64,000 nt of DNA from Streptomyces sp. NBC_00237 (lineage in GTDB: Bacteria > Actinomycetota > Actinomycetes > Streptomycetales > Streptomycetaceae): the NCBI RefSeq assembly GCF_026342435.1, contig NZ_JAPEMT010000002.1, positions 496,001-560,000 of the forward strand. The letters are read 5' to 3'. Under the pieces are notes generated by a model. It made no database searches and was not told the origin of the DNA. It saw nothing but the letters and a program-made list of their open reading frames with translations. A program made the position numbers and the translations under genes. This document shows positions 1 to 7,331 of this stretch, one piece after another. The stretch's first letter is position 1, and each line of letters starts with the position of its first letter.

Positions 1-435
1 CTGGCCGTGGACCTCCAGACCCCGGTGGAGATCAAGAGCGTCACCTTCATCGGCCAGGACAACGGGGCCCACCGGAGCGGCGCCGCCGCACACCGTCCGC
101 ACGGCCAGCAGCACCAGGCGCCGGGGCAGGTCCTGGGTCTCCAGGAACCGCGCACGCCCGGCGGCGGCCCGCCGCCGCGGGGGCTGGCCCAGGACCGGCC
201 GGACCACGGCGGGGCCGTGCACCACCAGACCGGCGGGGCCGCGCACCACCAGTCCAACGGCCACAAGGAGACGTACGAGAACCTGGAACTCGCCGTCTGG
301 TCGGGCGTGGTCCCGTTCCACGTGACACCGGGCACCCCCCTCAGGTACCGGCTGGAGCTCCAGATGTACGAGGGCCCGCGGAGCACCCTGACGGTCGAGT
401 CGGCCGCGCTGGTGGCCGCAACCCCGCGTCCGTGA
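1..435 (+). CDS. 3' part of an AidA/PixA-like protein (truncated by window edge)
   Basis: Open from the first base, so the true start lies upstream; 144 codons are visible. The C-terminal third reads YENLELAVWSGVVPF, then a Pro-Gly turn and PLRYRLELQMY. This matches the W-(S/A/T)-(G/A)-x(2-7)-PG-x-Y pattern near the C-termini of the next three genes, so I infer a fourth paralog. Residues about 20-85 are an unusual His/Gln/Pro/Gly-rich stretch; third-position GC stays very high there, so it reads as coding linker rather than a frameshift. Catalytic residues, signal peptide and membrane segments are absent. Family assignment is by alignment by eye only. Confidence 0.5.
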   Translation: MAVDLQTPVEIKSVTFIGQDNGAHRSGAAAHRPHGQQHQAPGQVLGLQEPRTPGGGPPPRGLAQDRPDHGGAVHHQTGGAAHHQSNGHKETYENLELAVWSGVVPFHVTPGTPLRYRLELQMYEGPRSTLTVESAALVAATPRP

Positions 436-508
436 CGGCCGCACACCGCGCGAGCACCAGGGAATCCGCGCACACCACAGGAACGGATCAGTCGAGGAAG
501 GCGGGCTC

Positions 509-1288
509 ATGCCCCAGCAGTTAGCGATCATCGTGCTCGTGGACGTGGCCAACGCACTGGAGGCCAAGTCCCTTCAGGACAACACCTATCTGTTCGACAA
601 CATGAAGCTCCAGGGTTCCCAGGGCGAGGGCACCGGCGGGCTGGTCACCGCGATCAACGGCTCGTACTGGAGCGACGGCTCGCAGGCCAGCGAGCAGGTG
701 CTCAACTGGCTGCCGTACAGCCTGGGTTCCATCCCGCCGTCGGTCCCCAAGGGCTACCAGGCCGACCGGGCCCGGCAGACCGACCAGCAGGCGCTGGCCG
801 ACCTCCAGACGATCGTCCAGCAGGGCACCCAGGGCGCGGACGCCTCGGCGCAACTGGCCCAGATCCAGCGGAACGTCGGCACCAAGGTCAAGAACACCCG
901 GCGCACCCGAGGCCCCGCCGACACGAAGGTCCTGGACATCACCGGAAAGGTGGTGGCCGCGGACTCGACCGCCGCGGTCAGCTATCCGGCCCCGGTGATC
1001 ACCGACATCTACGGCGAGGCCGTGGACGAGAAGATCATGTACCCGGCGGAGTACGGCTCCCCCGACATGGTCACCGACGGCTGGTACTGGTCGGCGACCG
1101 TCGACACCTCCCGCCCCGGCACGTACGCCTACACGATGAAGATCCAGCTCCACAAGCTCGTCGAGCAGGGCGTCGAGATGCTCTGGGAGCCGGTCAACCT
1201 GACCTGCGAGTCCTACCTGAGGATCACCTCGGAACCCAAGCGGAACGCCTTCACCGGCGCGGGCCTGGGCTTCCTGCCCGTCTCCTAG
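509..1288 (+). CDS. AidA/PixA inclusion-body-like protein with a TTA codon
   Basis: 259 residues, ATG start with GAGGAAGG 8 nt upstream. The N-terminus (residues 6-45) has an I-x-VLVDV strand, a KSLQDNTYLFDN motif and GEGTGGL; the C-terminus has WYWSATVDTSRPGTYAY. Both blocks recur in the flanking genes. The GxGTxxL...W logic resembles the PixA/AidA family (inclusion-body and quorum-induced cytoplasmic proteins), a remote match I cannot confirm without profile search. Residues 75-145 form a Gln/Arg-rich insert absent from the neighbours. Codon 5 (521-523) is TTA, the rare leucine codon read by bldA tRNA in Streptomyces, so translation may be developmentally gated. No signal peptide. Followed after 47 nt by the next paralog. 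Confidence 0.75.
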   Translation: MPQQLAIIVLVDVANALEAKSLQDNTYLFDNMKLQGSQGEGTGGLVTAINGSYWSDGSQASEQVLNWLPYSLGSIPPSVPKGYQADRARQTDQQALADLQTIVQQGTQGADASAQLAQIQRNVGTKVKNTRRTRGPADTKVLDITGKVVAADSTAAVSYPAPVITDIYGEAVDEKIMYPAEYGSPDMVTDGWYWSATVDTSRPGTYAYTMKIQLHKLVEQGVEMLWEPVNLTCESYLRITSEPKRNAFTGAGLGFLPVS

Positions 1289-1335
1289 CGCGTGCGCACC
1301 ACCCCCATCGACAACAGACGGACGAGGAGGAGCAG

Positions 1336-1776
1336 ATGACCACCAAGGCGAAGCCGCGGTCCGCACCGCGCGCCATCAACCAACGACCGATCGCCATCAG
1401 CGCGGTCGTGGACATCGTGGGCGTGCTGGCGTCCCTGAGCACCGACGGCCACGTGTACATGTACGACACCAACCGGACCGGCGGATCGACCGGGTTCGGC
1501 ACCGAGTCCCTGCGCACCAAGGTACGGACGGGCGACACGCTGGTCTGGTCGCCGCTGGCCCTGGAGTGCGAGGCGTACGTCGCCATCGACGGCATCGAGA
1601 TCGACCCGTCGGTGGCCGAACCGGTGCGCAAGGTCTACCCCGGAACGGACGTCTCGTACTGGACGGCGACCGTGAAGACGGTGCCGGGCGAGCCGGTCCC
1701 TTACAAGATCAGGTACCGGGTCGGCACCCGGACCGAGCCCGTCACCAGCCACCAGTCGTCTTTCCTGTTCGGCTAG
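1336..1776 (+). CDS. AidA/PixA-like protein, short paralog
   Basis: 146 residues, ATG start after GAGGAGGAG. Same architecture as its neighbours in a compact form: strand SAVVDIVGVL, then HVYMYDTNRTGG, GFGTESL, GDTLVW, and C-terminal SYWTATVKTVPGEPVPY. The GT-x-x-L...GD-x-x-x-W pattern is the part most like AidA/PixA (family profile from memory). Middle regions found in the flanking paralogs are missing. No signal peptide, membrane segment or catalytic motif, so a structural or inclusion-forming role is possible but unproven. Lies between two paralogs on the same strand with gaps of 47 and 10 nt, so probably one operon. Confidence 0.72.
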   Translation: MTTKAKPRSAPRAINQRPIAISAVVDIVGVLASLSTDGHVYMYDTNRTGGSTGFGTESLRTKVRTGDTLVWSPLALECEAYVAIDGIEIDPSVAEPVRKVYPGTDVSYWTATVKTVPGEPVPYKIRYRVGTRTEPVTSHQSSFLFG

Positions 1777-1786
1777 AGGAGGAACG

Positions 1787-2350
1787 TTGAGCACCACGAC
1801 GCGCAGCACCAGCGTGCAGGAGCAGGAGAAGCAGAACCCCGGCCAGCTGAACTCCGTCCAGCTGAACATCGTCACGATCGTCAACATGGAGCGGGCCATC
1901 CGGGAGAAGTCCCTGGAGAACGCCATCTACATGATGGACAACAGCGTGGGCGGCACCGGTCAGGGCACCCGGCACCTGGAGACCGTCTGTAAGCAGGGCC
2001 AGGTCATCAACTGGATCATCCGGCCGATCGACATGGAGAAGCGGCCGAACGGCACCTGGCCGCCGATGCCGAAGATCAACAACATCGTCGTCCTGGACAC
2101 CGAGATCGGTGACGAGGAGGACGTGGCGGAGAAGAAGATCCTGACCGAGCTGAAGATCTACGGCGGCCCGGACAAGATGCGCGACAAGTTCACCCCGGTC
2201 TACTACTACTGGGCGGGCACCATCCTGAGCACCGCGAAGCCGGGGATCTACAACTACCGGCTGGTGGTGGAGCTGGAGATGGACGGCACCAAGGAGAAGC
2301 TGTACCTGAACACCTACGACCACCCCTCACTGCGGGTGCTCGCGGTCTGA
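1787..2350 (+). CDS. AidA/PixA-like protein, third complete paralog
   Basis: 187 residues from a TTG start, chosen because GAGGAGG ends 4 nt before it and no ATG or GTG fits. Begins with a charged Gln/Glu tail, then LNIVTIVNMERAI, KSLENAIYMMDN, GQGTRHLET, VINW, and C-terminal YYYWAGTILSTAKPGIYNY. These blocks align with the gene at 509. Predicted soluble and cytoplasmic. Last gene of the plus-strand set; the parS-like array and a strong hairpin follow its stop. Confidence 0.75.
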   Translation: MSTTTRSTSVQEQEKQNPGQLNSVQLNIVTIVNMERAIREKSLENAIYMMDNSVGGTGQGTRHLETVCKQGQVINWIIRPIDMEKRPNGTWPPMPKINNIVVLDTEIGDEEDVAEKKILTELKIYGGPDKMRDKFTPVYYYWAGTILSTAKPGIYNYRLVVELEMDGTKEKLYLNTYDHPSLRVLAV

Positions 2351-2355
2351 TTCTG

Positions 2356-2411
2356 GTTCCGCGTGGACCGTTCCACGTGGACGGTTCCACGTGGACGGTT
2401 CCACGTGAAAC
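2356..2411. repeat. Four tandem 14-bp parS-like units
   Basis: Head-to-tail units at 2356-2369, 2370-2383, 2384-2397 and 2398-2411. The fourth reads GTTCCACGTGAAAC, 13 of 14 positions of the parS palindrome GTTTCACGTGAAAC recognised by ParB. The second and third read GTTCCACGTGGACG; the first has CGCGTG in its core. Spacing is exact, with no gap. Either a ParB-binding cluster or a decaying tandem duplication of one parS. Confidence 0.6.
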
Positions 2412-2448
2412 GGTGGGTGCGCGCGGCACGGGCCGCGCGCACCCACCG
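2411..2448. terminator. Strong hairpin between convergent genes
   Basis: A perfect 17-bp stem (2411-2427 with 2432-2448) and a 4-nt loop lies between the stop of the third AidA/PixA-like gene and the end of the sigma-factor gene on the other strand. No U-tract follows, which is usual for actinomycete terminators. Likely bidirectional. Confidence 0.75.
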
Positions 2449-2464
2449 GGTAGACGGGGCGGGG

Positions 2465-3304
2465 TCAGGCGGCTTCCTTCAGCGCCTGTGCCCGCAGTTG
2501 GGTGCAGCACCGGGTGATCAGCCGGGACACGTGCATCTGGGAGAGGCCGAGGTCCTCGGCGATGCTGCTCTGCGTCATGTCGCGGAAGAAGCGCATGTAG
2601 AGGATCTTCTTCTCGCGCTCCGGAAGCCGCCGCAGTCCGGGCTTGACGGCCTCGCGGTCGACGATCACGTCGAGTGCGGGGTCGACGTCGCCGATGGCGT
2701 CCACCAGGGAGTATCCGTCCTCGCTGCCGGGGAGTTCGGCGTCCAGGGACAGCGCGGTGAAGGAGTCGAGCGCTTCGAGACCGGAGTGCGCCTCGGCCTC
2801 GGTCATCCCTGCCTGGGCGGCGATCTCGGCGACCGTCGGAGAGCGGCCCACCATCGTCTGGGCGAGTTCCTGGTGTGCGCTGCGGACCCGGTTGCGCAGG
2901 TCCTGGACGCGACGCGGCACGTGCAGGGTCCACATGTGGTCGCGGAAGTGCCGCTTGATCTCGCCGTTGATGGTCGGAACGGCGAAGGACTCGAACACCG
3001 CGCCGTGGTCCGGGTCGTACCGGTCGACGGCCTTGACCAGCCCGAGGGCGGCCACTTGTCGCAGGTCCTCGATCGACTCGCCCCGGTTGCGGAACCGGCC
3101 CGCCAACCGGTCTGCCATCGGCAGCCACGCGTTGACGATCTCCTGGCGGATCAGGTCCCGCTCACGGCCTTCCGGCAGTCCGGCGAGGCGGCGGAACGCC
3201 GCGTCGGTGTCGGGTGCGTCGTCGTGCGGATGCCGGCGCGACTGGGTGCGCGGTGGAGTGCGCGGCTGTGTGTGCGGTGGGGTGCGCGGAGTCTGAGTGC
3301 GCAT
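2465..3304 (-). CDS. SigB/SigF-class stress RNA polymerase sigma factor
   Basis: 279 residues from ATG at 3304; AGGGAG lies 7 nt upstream, better than the in-frame GTG at 3331. The first 35 residues are a Thr/Pro/Arg/Gln-rich tail. Region 2 (about 65-125) carries DLRQVAALGLVKAVDRYDP and SFAVPTINGEIKRHFRD. Region 3 includes VPRRVQDLR, and region 4 (about 224-270) has LPEREKKILYMRF and an HTH ending SQMHVSRL. This is the SigB/SigF/SigG group that directs osmotic, oxidative and developmental responses in Streptomyces. No RsbW-type anti-sigma or anti-anti-sigma gene is adjacent. Candidate targets are genes with GNNT-N14-16-GGGTAC boxes nearby, but which paralog this is cannot be told. Confidence 0.93.
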   Translation of the reverse strand: MRTQTPRTPPHTQPRTPPRTQSRRHPHDDAPDTDAAFRRLAGLPEGRERDLIRQEIVNAWLPMADRLAGRFRNRGESIEDLRQVAALGLVKAVDRYDPDHGAVFESFAVPTINGEIKRHFRDHMWTLHVPRRVQDLRNRVRSAHQELAQTMVGRSPTVAEIAAQAGMTEAEAHSGLEALDSFTALSLDAELPGSEDGYSLVDAIGDVDPALDVIVDREAVKPGLRRLPEREKKILYMRFFRDMTQSSIAEDLGLSQMHVSRLITRCCTQLRAQALKEAA

Positions 3305-3525
3305 CGGATCGCTCCCTGGAACCTCTGTCACGGTGCAGACGGATGGGTGTCACCGTGGGGAGGGGAGAGCCGGGCCCGGGAATCCGGGCCGACCGCCCGG
3401 AGCGCGGTCCACCGCTCCCACGGACGTGCCTCCGGTCCGAAGCACGGTGTTCGCCTGCCCCGGCCCCTTCGTGGCAAACGGCTGCCGGTGGGATGTGTGA
3501 CGCGCGGCACAACCCTGCCCGGCGC

Positions 3526-3786
3526 TCAGCCCGGCCAGTACCCGGTGAGCTTGCGCACGGCCGTGGCGCCGCCGCGCTCCACCGACGTACGTACGACGGC
3601 GAAGATCGCTCCTTCGAGGGCGACGGCGGGCAGGATCTCGCGCCAGCGGCGGTCCCGGTCGAGGCCGTCGGGGGCGTCGTCCTCGCCGGTGACCACCTTC
3701 CAGGTCTTGCGGAAGGCGAGTCCGGCGAGCATGCCGCCCGCCATACCGAAGATCATTCCCAGCGGCTTGTAGAACACCTTGCCCAT
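3526..3786 (-). CDS. DUF4235 family membrane protein
   Basis: 86 residues, ATG preceded by GGAGGAAGG. An N-terminal hydrophobic segment (about 8-24, GMIFGMAGGMLAGLAF) is followed by WKVVTGEDDAPDG, a basic patch, and a second hydrophobic stretch LPAVALEGAIFAVVRT; this is the usual DUF4235 layout. Function is unknown; in actinomycetes the family often sits beside stress or envelope genes. It starts 1 nt after the stop of the upstream 60-residue peptide, so the two are almost certainly co-translated. The sigma-factor gene lies 221 nt downstream on the same strand. Confidence 0.85.
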   Translation of the reverse strand: MGKVFYKPLGMIFGMAGGMLAGLAFRKTWKVVTGEDDAPDGLDRDRRWREILPAVALEGAIFAVVRTSVERGGATAVRKLTGYWPG

Positions 3787-3787
3787 G

Positions 3788-3970
3788 TCAGACCTTCCTC
3801 CCCTGTCCCGGAATCGCGTCCAGTCCCGACATCGCGTCCAGGGGCTCCAGGGGTGTGGGTTGGCGCTCCGGGCCCGCGACGGGCGGGGGGAGCAGTACGT
3901 CTTCGTAGGCCCCGAGCGCGAGTATCACTCCGAGCATGAATACGGGCAGCAGCACTGCCAGTAGTGCCAT
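3788..3970 (-). CDS. Small membrane protein, 60 residues
   Basis: ATG at 3970 with GGAAGGACGG upstream. Residues 2-22 form one strongly hydrophobic helix (MALLAVLLPVFMLGVILALG), followed by a Pro-rich cytosolic tail (LLPPPVAGPERQP). I do not recognise a named family. Its stop is adjacent to the start of the DUF4235 gene, which suggests a membrane-associated pair. A longer in-frame reading to 4222 lacks good codon use and a ribosome site, so it was not used. Confidence 0.7.
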   Translation of the reverse strand: MALLAVLLPVFMLGVILALGAYEDVLLPPPVAGPERQPTPLEPLDAMSGLDAIPGQGRKV

Positions 3971-4276
3971 GGCCCCGTCCTTCCGTGGGAATGGGTACGG
4001 GCCTGTGGACTGCGAGTGACCCTGCCCACGGGGGCTAAACGCGGCACGGTCGTGGCCGCCGGAACCCACTCCGGGCGCGGCCCCCGCAAACGCCGTCCCT
4101 GACGGTTGCGGGTTCCGCGCCCGGAGCCCATCCCTATCCCAGTGGCCTTGCGGCCGCCGTTCGAGTCCCCCGCGCGGGGCGACCCAAACCCCTCGGCCCG
4201 CATCCGGCGCGTACGCAGGCACCGGTTGAGACCTTCGGCCCGGGTTCGCAGGAGCTGATCAGGGTAACCGGGTGCC
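3971..4276. other. Divergent intergenic region, 306 bp
   Basis: Separates the minus-strand small membrane protein from the plus-strand PAP2/kinase fusion, so it should hold promoters for both. The only box I can point to is GGTT-N15-GGGTAA just before the plus-strand start. A tRNA T-arm-like string at about 4158 has no supporting stems. No coding potential seen. Confidence 0.6.
4243..4267 (+). promoter_or_regulatory. Possible SigB-type promoter (GGTT-N15-GGGTAA)
   Basis: GGTT at 4243-4246 and GGGTAA at 4262-4267 with a 15-nt spacer. The -10-like box ends 9 nt before the ATG at 4277, so a transcript would be nearly leaderless. The match to GNNT-N14-16-GGGTA(C/T) has one deviation at the last base. 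Short, weakly specific motif. Confidence 0.3.
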
Positions 4277-5800
4277 ATGTCCGACCCCATGGCGAACGAT
4301 TCCCTTTCCTTCCGTGCTCCCGGCCGTGTCGCCGATTGGCTGACCGCCCGGGACCACGCCGTCTTCCGTGCCGTCGCCTCCCGGCACTGGCCCGGTGCCG
4401 ACCGGGTGCTGCCCCGGCTGAGCCGCAGCGCCAATCACGGGCTGCTGTGGTTCGGCGCGGCCGCCGGTATCGCCGCGTTCGGCGGCAGTACGCGGGCCCG
4501 CCGCGCCGCGGTCCGGGGAGTGGCGTCGCTGGCGCTGGCCTCCGCGACCGTCAACACGGTCGGCAAGCGCTCCGTGCGCCGGATCAGGCCGGTGCTCGAT
4601 TCCGTACCGGTGATACGGCAGTTGAAGCGGCAGCCGGTCACCACCTCCTTCCCGTCCGGGCACTCCGCGTCGGCCGCCGCGTTCGCGGCCGGGGTCGCCC
4701 TGGAGTCGAAGGGGTGGGGGGCGGCGGTGGCTCCCGTGGCCGCCGCCGTCGCGCTGTCCCGGGTGTACACCGGGGTGCACTTCCCCAGTGACGTACTGGT
4801 CGGCGCGGCGGTGGGGGTAGGTGCCGCCTTCGCCGTCCGGGGCCTCGTGCCGACCCGGGACCAGCTGCCCTCGCCCGGCCGTCCGCACACCGACGCGCCC
4901 AAACTGCCCGGGGGCCGGGGCCTGGTGGTCGTGGTCAACAAGGCGTCCGGCAGCGCCGCCGCCAAGGCCGCTCTCGTACGGGACGCGCTGCCCGAGGCGG
5001 AGGTCCGCGAGGTCGATCCGCCCGAGCTGTGCGCGGAGCTCGACAAGGCCGTGGAGAGCGGCCGGGCGCTCGGGGTGTGCGGCGGGGACGGCACCGTGAA
5101 CCGCGCGGCGGTGGCTGCCGCGCGGGCCGGGATCCCGCTCGCGGTGTTCCCCGGCGGCACCCTCAACCACTTCGCGTACGACCTGAACATCGAGACCGTG
5201 CAGGACACCTGCCGGGCGGTGGAGGCGGGCGACGCGGTGAAGGCGGACCTGGGGCGCTTCACGCCGGGGCCGGACCCCGACGGCTCCCCCGGGTACTTCC
5301 TCAACACCTTCAGCCTCGGCGTCTACCCGGAAATGGTCCGCATCCGCGAGCACTGGACGCCGCGCATCGGCGGCTGGCCCGCCGGAGTGCTCGCCGCGTA
5401 CGAAGTCCTGCGCAGGGAACGGCCGTTGCAGGCCGAGGTGCGCGGGAAGAAGCGCGGGATGTGGATGCTGTTCGCCGGGAACGGGCTGTACCAGCGGATG
5501 GGGCCGACACCGGGCCGCCGCTTCGACCTCGCCGACGGGCTGCTCGACGTGCGGGTGGTGCACGGCGGGAGGCTACCGGGGCTACGGCTGATGCTGGCCG
5601 CGCTGTCCGGACCGCTGAGCCGCTCGCCCTTCCACGCGGCGGGGCGGATGCGCCGGGTACGGATCGCGGGTCTTGAGCCGGGGACGCCGCTGGCGTTCGA
5701 CGGGGAAGTGGCTGAGGCCCCGTCCTCCTTCGTCGTCGACAAGGCGGACGAGGCGCTCACGGTGTACCGGCCGCTGCCTCGGGTGCAGACGGCCCTGTAG
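4277..5800 (+). CDS. PAP2 phosphatase / diacylglycerol-kinase-like fusion
   Basis: 507 residues. The N-terminal half is a membrane phosphatidic-acid-phosphatase (PAP2) domain with the three signature motifs: KRSVRRIRP (about 97-105), PSGHS (126-130) and SRVYTGVHFPSD (161-172). The C-terminal half (about 213-507) is a lipid/diacylglycerol-kinase catalytic domain with GGDGT (269-273), PGGTLNHFA, and a C-terminal FDGE. Together they could interconvert phosphatidate-type lipids, dephosphorylating at the membrane and phosphorylating a lipid or sphingoid base from the cytosol. The fusion is known in actinomycetes; substrates are not determined. Ends 6 nt from the convergent cation-efflux gene. Confidence 0.9.
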   Translation: MSDPMANDSLSFRAPGRVADWLTARDHAVFRAVASRHWPGADRVLPRLSRSANHGLLWFGAAAGIAAFGGSTRARRAAVRGVASLALASATVNTVGKRSVRRIRPVLDSVPVIRQLKRQPVTTSFPSGHSASAAAFAAGVALESKGWGAAVAPVAAAVALSRVYTGVHFPSDVLVGAAVGVGAAFAVRGLVPTRDQLPSPGRPHTDAPKLPGGRGLVVVVNKASGSAAAKAALVRDALPEAEVREVDPPELCAELDKAVESGRALGVCGGDGTVNRAAVAAARAGIPLAVFPGGTLNHFAYDLNIETVQDTCRAVEAGDAVKADLGRFTPGPDPDGSPGYFLNTFSLGVYPEMVRIREHWTPRIGGWPAGVLAAYEVLRRERPLQAEVRGKKRGMWMLFAGNGLYQRMGPTPGRRFDLADGLLDVRVVHGGRLPGLRLMLAALSGPLSRSPFHAAGRMRRVRIAGLEPGTPLAFDGEVAEAPSSFVVDKADEALTVYRPLPRVQTAL

Positions 5801-5806
5801 TTCCGC

Positions 5807-6841
5807 CTACCGGCCGGACGGCTCTGTGGGCCCGGTCCCTTCTCCTGGGACGAGTTCGCCGTCGGCGTCCGCGTCCGTGGGGGCCTCCGTCACGTCGAGG
5901 AAGACCTGGTCGGCCTCCGGCCAGGTCTTCCGGATGTGTGACTTGATGCGCTCGGAGACCAGCTCGACGCGCTCGCTGTCGAGGCCGGGCATCAGATCGA
6001 CCCGGGCGGCCACGAGGGTCGACTCCAGGCCGAGCCGCATGGTGAGCAGCGCCGCCACCCGGTCGATCTCGGGCTGCTCTTCGAGGAGGTCGCGGATGCC
6101 GTCGCGAAGTTCGGGGTCGACGGCCTCGCCGATGAGCTGGGCGCGGGCGTCGGAGCCGAGCCGGTGAGCCACGTACACCAGGAGCAGTCCGATGGTGAGT
6201 GAGGCGGCGGCCTCGTACGCGATCTGCCCGGTGAGCATGTGCGCGACCATCCCGGCCATCGCGACGAGGACGCCGACGACGGCGGTGGAGTCCTCGGCGA
6301 CGACCGTGCGCAGCGCCGGGTCCTTGCCGAGGCCCTTGCCCGGCTGCTTGCGGACCTGCCACAGGGCACGGACCAGGGAGGCGCCCTCGGCGGCCAGGGC
6401 CACACCGAGGACGACGAGCCCGGCGACGTATCCGCTGGTGGCCTCCGCCCCGGACGGTTCGATCAGGGCTTCGACGCCCTGGAAGAAGGAGAAGCCCGCA
6501 CCGAGGACGAAGATGCCGACGGCGGCCAGCAGCGACCAGAAGTAGCGCTCCTTGCCGTAGCCGAAGGGGTGCTGACGGTCGGCGGGGCGGCGGCTGCGGC
6601 GCAGGGCGGCCAGCAGGAAGACCTCGTTGATGCTGTCGGCGACGGAGTGCGCCGCCTCGGACAGCAGGGCGGGCGAGGAGGCGATGAGGCCGCCGACGGC
6701 CTTGGCCACGGCGATGAGCAGGTTGGCGGCGAGGGCCACCAGGATCGTGATGCGGGTCTTGCGGTCGGAACGGCTTTCGGCGGGCGGGCCGCCGGACTCC
6801 CTCTTCGCGGGCGTGTGGTTCGCGGGCGTGTGGTCGCTCAC
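5807..6841 (-). CDS. Cation diffusion facilitator (CDF) metal efflux protein
   Basis: 344 residues from GTG. Six hydrophobic helices lie between about 30 and 230. The TM2 metal site HSVAD (H65, D69) and the TM5 acidic pair in VAEDSTAVVG (E183-D184) are present, and a cytosolic C-terminal domain (about 230-325) precedes a Glu/Asp/Thr tail. The family exports Zn, Co, Mn or Fe in exchange for protons; the HxxxD site fits Zn or Mn, but this is uncertain. The start lies 6 nt after the gvpK stop, so it is likely translated from the end of the gas-vesicle transcript. Confidence 0.9.
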   Translation of the reverse strand: MSDHTPANHTPAKRESGGPPAESRSDRKTRITILVALAANLLIAVAKAVGGLIASSPALLSEAAHSVADSINEVFLLAALRRSRRPADRQHPFGYGKERYFWSLLAAVGIFVLGAGFSFFQGVEALIEPSGAEATSGYVAGLVVLGVALAAEGASLVRALWQVRKQPGKGLGKDPALRTVVAEDSTAVVGVLVAMAGMVAHMLTGQIAYEAAASLTIGLLLVYVAHRLGSDARAQLIGEAVDPELRDGIRDLLEEQPEIDRVAALLTMRLGLESTLVAARVDLMPGLDSERVELVSERIKSHIRKTWPEADQVFLDVTEAPTDADADGELVPGEGTGPTEPSGR

Positions 6842-6847
6842 CTGCGG

Positions 6848-7306
6848 TCAGTTCCGGGGGAGGAGAGGGCCGAGGGGCCCCAGGTCGATGTTCAGGTCCT
6901 CGGGTTCGAGGCCGAACTTGTCCCGCAGGATGTCCATGCGGTCCTCCAGCAGCATCAGCGTCATGCCGATCCGCTCCTCCTGCTCCTCGGTGAGTTCGCC
7001 GGTGTCGACCCGGCGCAGCGCCTGACGCTCCATGAGCTGGCGGAGCAGCTCGACGACGGTCAGGACGAGCTTGGCCAGGTCGCGTTCGACGGTGTCGGCG
7101 TCCAGCTCGATCTGCTTGCGGCGGGCCTCGTCGCCGGTGGCCGCCGGGGCGGTGCCGGTGGAGCCGAGGCTGATGTTGCCCGCCTTGCCGGTGGCCACCG
7201 CTTCGTCCAGGTCGGCGGTGGCGAACTCGGCGCTCGTGGTGGTGCCGGGTGTACCGGTGATCCGGTCGACTGTTTCGGTGATGCGGTCGAGGCGGTCGTC
7301 GTTCAC
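6848..7306 (-). CDS. gvpK: Gas vesicle protein GvpK
   Basis: 152 residues from GTG at 7306, chosen over the ATG at 7327 because AAGGGAG lies just before this GTG. Family block at about 70-150: ELDADTVERDLAKLVLTVV, ELLRQLMERQALRRV and DLNIDLGPLGPLL, the GvpK hallmark. The first 65 residues are a variable Thr/Ala-rich head. GvpK is an accessory protein needed for vesicle assembly in other hosts; exact role unknown. Last gvp gene of the operon, followed closely by the CDF transporter. Confidence 0.93.
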   Translation of the reverse strand: MNDDRLDRITETVDRITGTPGTTTSAEFATADLDEAVATGKAGNISLGSTGTAPAATGDEARRKQIELDADTVERDLAKLVLTVVELLRQLMERQALRRVDTGELTEEQEERIGMTLMLLEDRMDILRDKFGLEPEDLNIDLGPLGPLLPRN

Positions 7307-7331
7307 GCCAACTCCCTTCCTCTTCATGTCG

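Noticed and set aside
315..328. GTTCCACGTGACAC as a second parS site
   Set aside because: Two mismatches to the palindrome and inside a coding sequence; kept only as a note to the array at 2356.
47..328. Minus-strand 93-residue frame at the window start
   Set aside because: Overlaps the plus-strand protein whose C-terminal block matches its neighbours; Arg/Gly/Pro composition is typical of a shadow frame.
2363..3772. 469-residue plus-strand reading frame
   Set aside because: It lies antisense to the sigma-factor and DUF4235 genes, begins in the parS-like repeats and has no family motif; it is a GC-driven shadow.
4150..4190. tRNA-like GTTCGAGTC string
   Set aside because: Resembles a T-loop, but no T-stem, anticodon arm or acceptor pairing can be drawn around it.
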